Shown here: positions 34,140 to 42,454 of the stretch, in pieces
Position numbering within the stretch: the stretch's first letter is position 1
Layout of the letters: each line of letters begins with the position of its first letter
Source of the DNA: Streptomyces sp. SCSIO 30461
GTDB taxonomy: Bacteria; Actinomycetota; Actinomycetes; Streptomycetales; Streptomycetaceae
DNA: 64,000 nucleotides
Direction of reading: 5' to 3'
Assembly: GCF_037023745.1 (NCBI RefSeq)
Contig: NZ_CP146101.1
Location: forward strand, 4,518,001 to 4,582,000
Made by a program: the position numbers and the translations under genes
Notes under the pieces: model-generated
What the model saw: the letters and a program-made list of their open reading frames with translations, nothing else
Told to the model about the DNA's origin: nothing
Database searches by the model: none

Positions 34140-34706
34140 GTGCACGGTACGGCGATGTCGGCCTGGTTGCTCGTCGCGCTCTGCACCACGTCGGGCGCGT
34201 ACTGCGTACTGCGGATGCGCACCGGCGAGAGCGAGGAGCGCGGTGCGGCGGGCGGCGAGGCGGTGATGGGCTTCGGGATGGCCGCCATGGCCCTGCCCGC
34301 CGCGATCTCGCTGCCGCGACCGTGGGCCTGGCAGGTGTACGCGGCCGTGTTCGCGGCCGCGGGACTGCGCGCCCTGTGGGCACTCGGGCGTGCGCGCGGC
34401 GGCCCACACCATCTGCATCACCTGGTGGGCTCGCTGGCCATGGTCTACATGGCGCTGACGATGGAGCCGGGCACGGGGACGCACACCGGGCACGCGGCAC
34501 GCACGGGTGCCGGTGGCGTACCCCTGCTGACCGGGGTGCTGCTGGTCTACTTCGTGGTGTTCGTGTTGCGCTCGGGCGCACGCCTCGTCCCGGCTGCTGC
34601 GCGCCCGGCGGCCGTGCCGGCGGCCTGGGGGGCACGGCCCGAACTGGCTCTGGCCTGCCAGGTGTCCATGGGAGTGGCCATGGTGGCCATGCTGCTCACC
34701 GTCTGA
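34140..34706 (+). CDS. DUF5134 family integral membrane protein
   Basis: The 188-residue protein has about six hydrophobic helices with a histidine-rich stretch GPHHLHHLVGSLAMVYMALT and further His in THTGHAART. DUF5134 is an actinobacterial membrane family without known function; the histidines and the family's methionine-rich helices hint at metal binding. GTG 34140 follows GGGGAGGTGCCCG, a very good site. It precedes an M56 protease gene and a PAP2 phosphatase gene. Confidence 0.85.
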   Translation: MHGTAMSAWLLVALCTTSGAYCVLRMRTGESEERGAAGGEAVMGFGMAAMALPAAISLPRPWAWQVYAAVFAAAGLRALWALGRARGGPHHLHHLVGSLAMVYMALTMEPGTGTHTGHAARTGAGGVPLLTGVLLVYFVVFVLRSGARLVPAAARPAAVPAAWGARPELALACQVSMGVAMVAMLLTV

Positions 34707-34792
34707 CGCAGTGATGGGCGCAACCGTGCTGTGCGTCACATGGTGCGCGAGGCCGTACCCCCTGGTAGCGCCACGCTCATAGGCTGGTTCCC

Positions 34793-35728
34793 ATGATGCT
34801 CTCGCTCGCGCTGCTTGTGCTCGGCGCACTGGCCGCCGTGGTGGCGCCGCGGTTGATGGCGCGGGCCGACTGGCCGGAGCGCGAGCCTGTGGTGGCGCTG
34901 TGGGTGTGGCAGTGCGTGGTCGCGGCCGTGCTGCTGAGCTTCGCGCTCTCCATGACGTTCAGCGCCGCCGCGGCCTGGCAGGCCGTACGAGGTCACGTGT
35001 TCGCACCCGCCCCGAGTGCCGTGGTGGAAGCCTATGCGCTCGGAGCGCATGCGCCCTGGTCCGCGGTGCTCGCCGTGGTACTGGCATGCGGCGGGCTGTG
35101 GACCGGCGCGATGCTGGCCCGGGAGGTGCACAGGGCGCACGCCCGGCGCAAGAGGCGCCGGGCCGAACTCCTTGTGCGCGCGCCCCTGTTGCCCGGCGAG
35201 GATCCGGGCAGCGACCCCCTGGTGCTGCTGGAGGCCGAGCGGCCCGACGCCTGGTGGCTCCCGGGTGCCGCGCCCCAGCTGGTCATCACCACGGCGGCGC
35301 TGCGCCGGTTGAAGGGCCGTCAGCTCGACGCGGTGCTCGCCCATGAGCAGGGGCACGCCCGGGCCCGGCACGACTGGCTGCTGCACTGCTCCGCGGCGCT
35401 GGCCAACGGCTTTCCGCAGGTGCCGGTTTTCGCCGCGTTCCGGGACGAGATGCACCGGCTGGTGGAACTGGCCGCCGACGATTCCGCGTCGCGCCGCTTC
35501 GGCCGGCTCACCATCGCCCTGGCACTGGTGGAGCTGAACGAGCACCGGGGCGTGTTCGGCCCGTGCCCCACACCCGACGCCCAGCTGCCGCAGCGCGTCA
35601 ACCGACTGCTGGCACCACTCCCCCGGCTGACCGCGAGCCACCGGCTCGGGCTGACCGCGGCAGCGGCGCTGGTGCCGGTCGTTCCGCTGCTCGTGGCATT
35701 CGTTCCCGGGCTCAGGGCGCTCGGATAG
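34793..35728 (+). CDS. M56 (BlaR1-like) membrane metallopeptidase
   Basis: The 311-residue protein has several membrane helices and a zinc protease centre AVLAHEQGHARARHDW with downstream EMHRLVELAADDSASRRFG. M56 proteases cleave repressors such as BlaI/MecI when a sensor domain is triggered. No BlaI-type gene is adjacent and there is no penicillin-binding sensor, as is usual for the many M56 proteins of Streptomyces. TAGGCT ends seven bases before ATG 34793, so the message may be leaderless. Confidence 0.88.
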   Translation: MMLSLALLVLGALAAVVAPRLMARADWPEREPVVALWVWQCVVAAVLLSFALSMTFSAAAAWQAVRGHVFAPAPSAVVEAYALGAHAPWSAVLAVVLACGGLWTGAMLAREVHRAHARRKRRRAELLVRAPLLPGEDPGSDPLVLLEAERPDAWWLPGAAPQLVITTAALRRLKGRQLDAVLAHEQGHARARHDWLLHCSAALANGFPQVPVFAAFRDEMHRLVELAADDSASRRFGRLTIALALVELNEHRGVFGPCPTPDAQLPQRVNRLLAPLPRLTASHRLGLTAAAALVPVVPLLVAFVPGLRALG

Positions 35729-35762
35729 CTTGGGGCGGCCGTCGTGGGCAAGGATCGGCCCT

Positions 35763-36476
35763 ATGCGGTCTCCTCCTGCCCGGCCCGTCCGAGCGCGCAC
35801 CCCCGTCCACGCCCCCGCCCGTACCTCTGCGGTGACCGCTGCGCTGGCACTGCTCCTGCTGGTGCTGGTCTCCGTCCCGTGGGCGCCGCTGCTCGCGCTC
35901 GACACCTCGATCGCGCGGGCACTGCACCGCTCGGCGCACGCCGAGCCCGGGTTCACCGAGGCCAACCGGGTGCTGAGTGACTGGGTATGGGACCCATGGA
36001 CCATACGAGCGCTGCTGGTCACGGCGGTGGTGCTGCTGCTGTGGCGCGGCGCCAGGCTGCCGGCCCTCTGGGTGGCCGCCGCCGGCGCGCTGGGCGCGGT
36101 GGTGCAGCAGTCGCTGAAGTTCGCGGTGGGCCGCGACCGGCCGCGCTGGGAGCATCCGCTGGACACCGCCCAGTACGCCGCGTTCCCGTCCGGGCACGCC
36201 ATGACCGCGACGATCGTCTGCGGGTTGCTGCTGTGGCTGCTCGGGAGAGAGTGCGTGGGGACCCGCGTCTGGTGGGCCGCGGTGCTCGTCACGTCCGTCT
36301 CCGTGCTGGGCGTGGGTTTCACCCGGCTCTATCTCGGGGTGCACTGGTTCACGGACGTGGTGGCCGGCTGGCTGCTGGGAATCTGCGTGGTGGGTCTGGC
36401 CATCGCGACCTACGAACGGTTCGCTTCCGACGCACCCACTCCGCCCGGGCGGAGAACCCCGGACTCGCGGAGCTGA
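35763..36476 (+). CDS. PAP2-family membrane phosphatase
   Basis: The 237-residue protein has about six membrane helices and the three acid-phosphatase motifs: LKFAVGRDRPRWE, YAAFPSGHAMTATI, VGFTRLYLGVHWFTDVVAG. Such enzymes dephosphorylate lipid phosphates, including undecaprenyl pyrophosphate or phosphatidate, on the outer face of the membrane. ATG 35763 follows AAGGATCGGCCCT. It is co-directional with the M56 gene, 34 bases downstream. Confidence 0.92.
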   Translation: MRSPPARPVRARTPVHAPARTSAVTAALALLLLVLVSVPWAPLLALDTSIARALHRSAHAEPGFTEANRVLSDWVWDPWTIRALLVTAVVLLLWRGARLPALWVAAAGALGAVVQQSLKFAVGRDRPRWEHPLDTAQYAAFPSGHAMTATIVCGLLLWLLGRECVGTRVWWAAVLVTSVSVLGVGFTRLYLGVHWFTDVVAGWLLGICVVGLAIATYERFASDAPTPPGRRTPDSRS

Positions 36477-36611
36477 GAGAGCCGGCCGGACCGGGCGATC
36501 CCCCGCGTCGCCCGGTCGGGCTGGTCACCCTCGCCGACCAGGCACGCAAGCCCGGTGCGGCGATATGCGCCGAGTATATTGGCTGGAAGCCAGTCAACGC
36601 AGGAGTCCAGC

Positions 36612-37250
36612 ATGTCCCCGCGGAGCCCAGCGGTCAATGAAGAGCTGCGGCGGCGCTCCCGCGAGCGCCTCCTGCAGGCCACCGTGGACCTCGTGGGAGA
36701 GCGTGGTTACGAAGCGACGACCCTGGGTGACATCGCCGACCGCGCCGGATCGGCGCGCGGCCTCGTCTCGTACTACTTCACGGGCAAACGGCAGCTCTTC
36801 CAGTCCGCGGTGCACCGGCTGATGCATCTGACGCTCGAAGCGGCTCTGGAGCGCGCACCCCGGGCCGAAGACGGCGGGGAGGAGCTCGCACGCGCGATCG
36901 ACTCGGTGCTCGGCCTCGCCGTACAGCGGCCGGTGCTGATGCGGGCGCACATGGCCGGGATACTCCAGGCCGAGGGTTTCGTCCGGTGCTCCGAGCAGCA
37001 GCGACTGGAGTTCCTGCTGCGTGGCGCCCTTGAACGGTACGGCTCCGCTGACGTGGACGCGGAGTACCCCCTGTTGCGCGCGCTGCTGATGGGTGCGGTG
37101 TTCACGGTGGTGGTGCCCGGAGCCCAGATGCCGCTGGAGCGGCTGCGCGCGGAGCTGTTCCAGCGGTACGGGCTGGACTGGGAACTCGGCGTCCCACCGG
37201 GCGGGGAACCGCCCGGTGGGACGCGTCGTACGCCCGCTGAACCCGCTTGA
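36612..37250 (+). CDS. TetR/AcrR family transcriptional regulator
   Basis: The 212-residue regulator has the N-terminal TetR DNA-binding domain (RLLQATVDLVGERGYEATTL; GDIADRAGSARGLVSYYFTG) and a helical ligand domain. ATG 36612 follows CGCAGGAG. TATATT at about 36575-36580 and the following TGGCTGGAAGCCAG inverted repeat, just upstream, look like its own promoter and operator. The 3' end of the gene contains a 16-bp perfect stem (37189-37224). Confidence 0.9.
   Translation: MSPRSPAVNEELRRRSRERLLQATVDLVGERGYEATTLGDIADRAGSARGLVSYYFTGKRQLFQSAVHRLMHLTLEAALERAPRAEDGGEELARAIDSVLGLAVQRPVLMRAHMAGILQAEGFVRCSEQQRLEFLLRGALERYGSADVDAEYPLLRALLMGAVFTVVVPGAQMPLERLRAELFQRYGLDWELGVPPGGEPPGGTRRTPAEPA
37189..37224 (+). 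terminator. perfect hairpin inside the 3' coding end of the TetR gene
   Basis: GCGTCCCACCGGGCGG and CCGCCCGGTGGGACGC pair over 16 bases with a GGAA tetraloop. It lies 26 bases before the stop codon, so it encodes part of the variable C-terminal tail (PPGGEPPGG). Confidence 0.6.
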
Positions 37251-37284
37251 CCGACCGGGCGGGGCCCGATCAGCCGCGCGCCGA

Positions 37285-37307
37285 GCCGACCCGGAGGACG
37301 GGTCGGC
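37285..37307. terminator. terminator between convergent TetR and LVIVD genes
   Basis: GCCGACCC and GGGTCGGC are perfect arms with a seven-base loop, located just past both stop codons. Confidence 0.6.
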
Positions 37308-37319
37308 CCGTCAGCCGGG

Positions 37320-38828
37320 TCAGTGGCGGTCGAAGTAGTCCGGCTGGGTCTGCACATTGAGCTCGCGCATCCGAATCCGCTTCGCCGGGTCGGTGCGGCG
37401 GTCGTCGAGCCTCAGCACGTCGAGACCCTTGGCGATGTCGTTCGAGTAGATGTGGCCGTTGTAGTAGTACGCCGACCACGAACCACCCGTGGTGAGGGTG
37501 TCGGTGGACAGCGGGCCGCGCTCGAAGTAGGCGATCTCCCTGGGCCTGGCGGAGTCGGTGAACTCCCATACCGAGACGCCGCCCTGATACCAGGCCTGAA
37601 CCATGATGTCGCGGCCCTTGACCGGGATGAGCGAGCCGTTGTGGGCCACGCAGTTCTCGGTGCTCGCCTGGTGACGGTCGATCTTGAAGTAGCTGCGGAA
37701 GACCAGTTTGCGCTTGTCGCCCTTGCCCACGATGTCATAGATGCCGTCCGCACCGCGGTTCGGCCCGATCTCGGCGTTGCAGGTGGCGCCCACACCACCG
37801 CCCAGCTCGTCGGTGAAGACGACCTTGTCGGCCCGCTGGTTGAACGTCGCCGAGTGCCAGAAGGCGAAGTTGACGTTGTCCTGGACCTGGTCGATGACCT
37901 TGGGGCGCTCCGGGTCCCTGATGTCGAACAGGATGCCGTCGCCCATACAGGCACCCGCCGCGAGGTCCTTCGACGGCAGCACGGTGATGTCGTGGCAGCC
38001 AGTCGTCTTCGAGACACCGGGGTTCGTGGGACTGCCCGGATTGCCGCCGCCGTCCGGACCCTCTCCGGGGAAGAGCACCGGGAAGTCGACGACCGCGGCC
38101 TTCTCCGGGGCCTTGCGCGGCACCTTGATGACGGAGATCCCGTCATGCGGGGGCTGGCAGTCGGGGAAGGCGGTGTTGGGCGAGTACGAGGACACGTACA
38201 CGTACACGTTGCGGCGCTCGGGCACCAGGGTGTGGGTGTGCGATCCGCAGGCGGTCTCCACGGCGGCGACGTACTTCGGGTTGCGTTTGTCGCTGATGTC
38301 GAAGATCTTCATGCCCTCCCAGGAGGACTTCTCGGTCGCGGGCTGCGTGGTGCTACTGCACGAGTCGTCGCTGCGCGAGGAGTCGGTGGAAAGGAAGAGC
38401 AGATCGCCCGAGACGGACACGTCGTTCTGCGAGCCGGGGCACAGGACCTGTGCCACGGTCTTCGGGGCCTTCGGGTTGCGGATGTCGAAGATCCGGAAGC
38501 CGTCGTAGTTGCCGGCGAAGGCGTATCCATCCTGGAAGGCCAGGTCGGAGTTGGTGCCCTGGAGGGCGTCCTTGGGGATGTTGGCGAGTGGTGTGAGGTT
38601 GTCGCTGTGGACGACCTGGTCCACAGCGGGGATCTCACCGCCGGCCACGGCAGCCTCGGCACCGGCACGTTGGGCCGGGGACACCGCCTCCTGGTGCGGG
38701 CCGTCCCCGGGGTCGGGAATGGCCGCCGCCGGTCCGGCGGTCAGCAGCGTGGCGAGCATCCCGGCCGCGGCTGCGGCCACGGCCGTTCGTCTGCGCCACG
38801 GCATGCGGGTGGTTTGCAACGAGAACAC
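37320..38828 (-). CDS. secreted LVIVD-repeat (beta-propeller) protein
   Basis: The 502-residue protein has an N-terminal signal peptide (RRRTAVAAAAAGMLATLLTA ending near PAAA) and a series of LVIVD-like propeller repeats, for example GFRIFDIRNPKAPKTVAQVL, GMKIFDISDKRNPKYVAAVE and GVSVWEFTDSARPREIAYFE. It is exported and probably binds a partner or ligand; no enzyme site is evident. GTG 38828 follows GGGAGGTCCCA. It is divergent from a DUF305 lipoprotein gene, a pair commonly seen together in Streptomyces. Confidence 0.9.
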   Translation of the reverse strand: MFSLQTTRMPWRRRTAVAAAAAGMLATLLTAGPAAAIPDPGDGPHQEAVSPAQRAGAEAAVAGGEIPAVDQVVHSDNLTPLANIPKDALQGTNSDLAFQDGYAFAGNYDGFRIFDIRNPKAPKTVAQVLCPGSQNDVSVSGDLLFLSTDSSRSDDSCSSTTQPATEKSSWEGMKIFDISDKRNPKYVAAVETACGSHTHTLVPERRNVYVYVSSYSPNTAFPDCQPPHDGISVIKVPRKAPEKAAVVDFPVLFPGEGPDGGGNPGSPTNPGVSKTTGCHDITVLPSKDLAAGACMGDGILFDIRDPERPKVIDQVQDNVNFAFWHSATFNQRADKVVFTDELGGGVGATCNAEIGPNRGADGIYDIVGKGDKRKLVFRSYFKIDRHQASTENCVAHNGSLIPVKGRDIMVQAWYQGGVSVWEFTDSARPREIAYFERGPLSTDTLTTGGSWSAYYYNGHIYSNDIAKGLDVLRLDDRRTDPAKRIRMRELNVQTQPDYFDRH

Positions 38829-39023
38829 TGGGACCTCCCTTTGCTCCGTTGTCTCCGTAATCCCCGTTCGGTATTGAACGGTTCGCGGATCCCCGGGCAG
38901 TATCACCCTTTGCATGTCCATTCCAATAGGGGACATCGGCACCGTCCTGCGGGACGCTGATCCTCCAGTCCGGCAAGTGAGCTCTTCCGATCGTCAACAC
39001 ACCATGATTCGCAGGAGGTTGCC

Positions 39024-39701
39024 GTGTCGCCGATCCGTGGCCCCCGCCGTTTCCCCGGCCTTGCCGCAGCCCTGGTGAGCGCCGCACTCGCCCTGACCGC
39101 CTGCGACTCGGAAACCGGGAGTGCGAAGGCGCAGAGCGCGGACGACGGAGGTCCGTCGGTGGTCGCGCCCGGCAGACCGGGCGAGCCCGCGCGGACGTTG
39201 TCGGCCGACGAGGCACGCGAGGCCGTACCGGACAACCGCCCGAACGCGGCGGATCTCGCGTACGCGCGGATGATGATCGTCCATCACCGACAGGCACTGG
39301 AGATGACGGCTCTGGCACCCGGCCGCGCGGCCGGCGAGCGGCTCAAGCGGCTCGCGAAACGGATCGACGCGGCGCAGCGGCCCGAGATCGACGCCATGGA
39401 GGCCTGGCTGAATGGCGACAGCAGGGCGGCGGACAGCGGCCACGGTTCCCACGGCGAGGGCGGTCACGACCACGGTGCGATGCCGGGAATGGCGACCGCG
39501 GCCCAGCTGGCGCAGCTGCGGGCGGCCCACGGCGCCGCGTTCGACAGGCTCTTCCTGACCTTGATGATCACCCATCACGAGGGCGCAGTCACCATGGCGA
39601 CCGAAGTACTGTCGAACGGCCGGAACGTCCAGGTGGAGGAGATGGCGAGTGAGGTGATCGCCCAGCAGACCGCCGAGATCAACCGTATGCGCGCGATGTG
39701 A
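39024..39701 (+). CDS. DUF305 lipoprotein
   Basis: The 225-residue protein begins with a lipoprotein signal (LVSAALALTAC, cleavage before Cys) and contains two DUF305 motifs, ARMMIVHHRQALEMT and LTLMITHHEGAVTMATE, with His/Met pairs, plus a central HGSHGEGGHDHGAM stretch. DUF305 proteins form ferritin-like four-helix structures and are linked to copper binding. It would sit on the outer face of the membrane. GTG 39024 follows AGGAGGTTGCC. It is divergent from the LVIVD protein. Confidence 0.92.
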   Translation: MSPIRGPRRFPGLAAALVSAALALTACDSETGSAKAQSADDGGPSVVAPGRPGEPARTLSADEAREAVPDNRPNAADLAYARMMIVHHRQALEMTALAPGRAAGERLKRLAKRIDAAQRPEIDAMEAWLNGDSRAADSGHGSHGEGGHDHGAMPGMATAAQLAQLRAAHGAAFDRLFLTLMITHHEGAVTMATEVLSNGRNVQVEEMASEVIAQQTAEINRMRAM

Positions 39702-39762
39702 GTCTCCCCGGGCGCCGTTTCGGGTGCCATGCTGGAGACACCCTGCGGGAAGGAGCGCGGTC

Positions 39763-41202
39763 GTGCTTCGTGTCGCCGTCGTCGGTTCGGGCCCGAGCGG
39801 GGTGTACACCGCTCAGGCCCTTGTCCAGCAGACCCGGGTCCCGGACGTCCGTGTGGATGTGCTCGACCGCCTCCCCTGCCCCTACGGGCTGGTGAGATAC
39901 GGGGTCGCACCCGACCACGAGAAGATCAAGTCCCTCCAGAACAACCTGCGGTCGGTCCTGGAGGACGAACGGATCGGTTTCATCGGCAATGTCGAAGTGG
40001 GCGCCAAGGGTCTGACACCCGCCCGGCTGCTCGACGCCTTCCACGCCGTCGTGTACTGCGTGGGCGCGGCGCAGGACCGCCGGCTCGGGGTGCCCGGCGA
40101 GGATCTGCCGGGAAGCCGTTCGGCCACTGACTTCGTCTCCTGGTACAGCGCGCACCCCGACTCGCCCGAACCCGGCTTCGCGCTCGGCGGCGTGCGTTCG
40201 GCCGTGGTCATCGGAGTCGGCAATGTCGCCGTCGATGTCACCCGGATCCTCGCTCGCGGCGCGGCCGACCTGCGTCCGACCGATGTGCCGAACGGGGCTC
40301 TCCACGCACTGGCCGCCAGCGGGGTGCGCGACGTGCACATGGTCGGCAGGCGCGGCCCGTCACAGGCGAAGTTCACCACCAAGGAACTGCGGGAGCTGGG
40401 CGCACTGCCACGGGTGGCGGTGGACGTCGAGCCGACGGACCTGGCGCTCGATCCCGGATACGCCGATCCGTCGGCGCTGCCCGCGGTGAACCGGCGCAAT
40501 GTCGAGGTCGTCCGGGGCTGGGCCGCGGACCCGTCCGGTGCGGCGGGTCCCGCCCCGGCGAGGCGCGTTCGGCTGCGCTTCTTCCTGCGGCCCGTGGAGC
40601 TGCTGGCCGGTGAGGACGGCCGGGTCGCCGCCGTGCGCTGCGAGCGGACCGAACCGGACGGCAGCGGCGCACTGCGCGGCACAGGGACGTACGAGGACAT
40701 CGAGGCTCAGCTGGTGCTCCGGGCGGTCGGCTATCGCGGAGTGCCCCTGGCGGGGCTGCCGTTCGACCGGACCCGGGGAACCATTCCCCATCAGGAGGGG
40801 CGGGTGCTGCGTGACAGCGCGCCGTCACCCGGCGAGTACGTCGCGGGGTGGATCAAGCGGGGGCCCACCGGGGTGATCGGCACCAACCGGCCGTGCGCCA
40901 AGGAGACGGTGGCCTCCCTGCTCGCGGACGCCGCCGAGCTGTCCGCGCGCCCTCTCACGGTCGAGCCCGTCCAAGTGCTGCGGAGCCTGGGGCACGAGCC
41001 GGTCGGATGGCCGGGCTGGCTGGCCATCGAGGACGCCGAAGCAGCCCTGGGACGCTCCCTCGGGCGGCGCTCGGTGAAGATCCCCGACTGGCACGGATTG
41101 CTGGGGGCGGCCCGAGGAGCGGACTCCGCGCGCGGCGACGGGGCCGCCGCACACGGAAACGGTGGTGCGATGCCGGTCCTGCCGGGCATCGCACCACCGT
41201 GA
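39763..41202 (+). CDS. ferredoxin-NADP+ reductase (FprA-like FAD enzyme)
   Basis: The 479-residue protein belongs to the adrenodoxin-reductase/FprA group that passes electrons from NADPH to ferredoxins, often for P450s. Seen: FAD motif LRVAVVGSGPSGVYTAQALV, YGLVRYGVAPDHEKIKSLQN, NADP site VIGVGNVAVDVTRILARG, RRGPSQAKFTTKELRELG, and C-terminal GWIKRGPTGVIGTNRPCAKE. GTG 39763 follows GGGAAGGAGCGCGG. No ferredoxin or P450 is adjacent, so it probably serves partners elsewhere. Confidence 0.94.
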   Translation: MLRVAVVGSGPSGVYTAQALVQQTRVPDVRVDVLDRLPCPYGLVRYGVAPDHEKIKSLQNNLRSVLEDERIGFIGNVEVGAKGLTPARLLDAFHAVVYCVGAAQDRRLGVPGEDLPGSRSATDFVSWYSAHPDSPEPGFALGGVRSAVVIGVGNVAVDVTRILARGAADLRPTDVPNGALHALAASGVRDVHMVGRRGPSQAKFTTKELRELGALPRVAVDVEPTDLALDPGYADPSALPAVNRRNVEVVRGWAADPSGAAGPAPARRVRLRFFLRPVELLAGEDGRVAAVRCERTEPDGSGALRGTGTYEDIEAQLVLRAVGYRGVPLAGLPFDRTRGTIPHQEGRVLRDSAPSPGEYVAGWIKRGPTGVIGTNRPCAKETVASLLADAAELSARPLTVEPVQVLRSLGHEPVGWPGWLAIEDAEAALGRSLGRRSVKIPDWHGLLGAARGADSARGDGAAAHGNGGAMPVLPGIAPP

Positions 41203-41256
41203 GCCTCAGGCCGGTCGCTCGACGACCGTTCGCCTGGCTTGCTCGACCTACTCGAC

Positions 41257-41673
41257 CTACTCGACGACCAGCTCGACCTGGATGTTGCCGCGGGTCGCCT
41301 TGGAGTAGGGGCAGACCTGGTGGGCCTGCTCCACGAGCTTCTCGCCGGTCGCGCCTTCGAGTGCCTCGGGCAGCTCGACCCGGAGCACCACCGAGAGACC
41401 GAAGCCACCATCGGCCTCGTCCTTGCCTATACCGACCTCGGCAGTCACCGAGACCTCGCTGGTGTCGACCTTCGCCTGACGGCCGACGAGTCCGAGTGCG
41501 CTCGAGAAGCACGCCGCGTACCCGGCGGCGAACAGCTGCTCCGGGTTGGTGCCCTCACCGCTGCCACCGAGCGCAGGCGGCATGGCCAACGGCAGGTCCA
41601 GGCGGCCGTCGGAGCTGACGGCACGACCTTCGCGGCCGTTGGCGGTGGCGACGGCGGTGTACAGCGCGTTCAT
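41257..41673 (-). CDS. ohr: organic hydroperoxide resistance protein Ohr
   Basis: Ohr is a thiol peroxidase that reduces organic hydroperoxides with lipoyl-type dithiols. The 138-residue protein starts MNALYTAVATANGREGRAVS and has the two active cysteines in GYAACFSSAL (Cys55) and HQVCPYSKATRGN (Cys121). ATG 41673 follows GAGGGATGATCGCC; upstream ATG 41682 lies too close to the site. It is divergent from ohrR, with a 26-bp palindrome between. Confidence 0.95.
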   Translation of the reverse strand: MNALYTAVATANGREGRAVSSDGRLDLPLAMPPALGGSGEGTNPEQLFAAGYAACFSSALGLVGRQAKVDTSEVSVTAEVGIGKDEADGGFGLSVVLRVELPEALEGATGEKLVEQAHQVCPYSKATRGNIQVELVVE

Positions 41674-41741
41674 GGCGATCATCCCTCTGTCGACGGGCCG
41701 GGCCCCTGGCGGCCGGACCGGATGCCCATTACTAGAGCACA

Positions 41742-41767
41742 CAATTAAGTTGTGCACAACTTAATTG
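41742..41767. promoter_or_regulatory. OhrR operator
   Basis: A 26-bp perfect palindrome with core TTAAGTTGTGCACAACTTAA lies between divergent ohr and ohrR. It is an AT-rich island of the kind bound by MarR/OhrR dimers and should repress both genes until OhrR is oxidised. Confidence 0.85.
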
Positions 41768-41791
41768 GGCTGAGGTGGTTATCCTGGGGCC

Positions 41792-42343
41792 ATGACAACG
41801 ACACCGGACGCGACCCGCGGCACGGAGATCCTCCGACTCGACCGGCAGATCTGCTTCTCCCTGCACGCGGCCTCGCGCGCGTTCAACGGCGTCTACCGGA
41901 TGGTCCTCAAGGACCTGGGACTCACCTATCCGCAGTATCTGGCGATGCTGGTGCTCTGGGAGCACGGAGAACAGCCGGTGAAGGCCATCGGAACCCGTCT
42001 CCGGCTGGACTCCGGCACACTGTCCCCGCTGCTCAAGCGGCTTGAGGCGGTCGATCTCGTGGAGCGCCGCCGCAGCACCGAGGACGAGCGGTCGGTGACC
42101 GTGCGCCCGACCGCGAAGGGCGCGGCACTGCGGGAGCGGGCCGCCCTCATCCCGCACAGGATCGCCGCGGCCACCGGACTCACCCTGACCGAGCTGGGCG
42201 ACCTCCAGCAGCGTCTCGCGGAGCTGACCGCCAAGCTCGACGGGGCCGACCTGGAGCAGGCGGCGTACGACCCGGCGGCAGGCTGCGAGGGCGGGCCGAC
42301 GGCAGGGCTGGGTGGCCCCGCGGGCACGGGAATCCCGGACTGA
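41792..42343 (+). CDS. ohrR: MarR-family organic peroxide sensor OhrR
   Basis: The 183-residue regulator contains the sensing cysteine in DRQICFSLHAASR (Cys21), the recognition helix RLRLDSGTLSPLLKRLEAVD and the wing ERRRSTEDERSVTVRPTAKG. Peroxide oxidation of Cys21 would release DNA. A glycine-rich tail of about 30 residues is longer than in the usual 150-residue protein. TATCCT lies six bases before ATG 41792, so the transcript may be leaderless. Confidence 0.93.
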   Translation: MTTTPDATRGTEILRLDRQICFSLHAASRAFNGVYRMVLKDLGLTYPQYLAMLVLWEHGEQPVKAIGTRLRLDSGTLSPLLKRLEAVDLVERRRSTEDERSVTVRPTAKGAALRERAALIPHRIAAATGLTLTELGDLQQRLAELTAKLDGADLEQAAYDPAAGCEGGPTAGLGGPAGTGIPD

Positions 42344-42454
42344 CGCCCACCCGGCCGCTGTGACCTGCGGCGATGGACACTTCCTGGAGCGTTGTCAGCC
42401 GTGGGGTGCAGACTGGCCGGTGTCCGCGACAACGCCGCCCTGGAGGTGTCTGTG

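Noticed and set aside
41239..41275. Short direct repeat near the ohr stop codon as a regulatory element
   Set aside because: Only a few copies of a CGACCTACT-like unit overlapping the coding end, with no known function.
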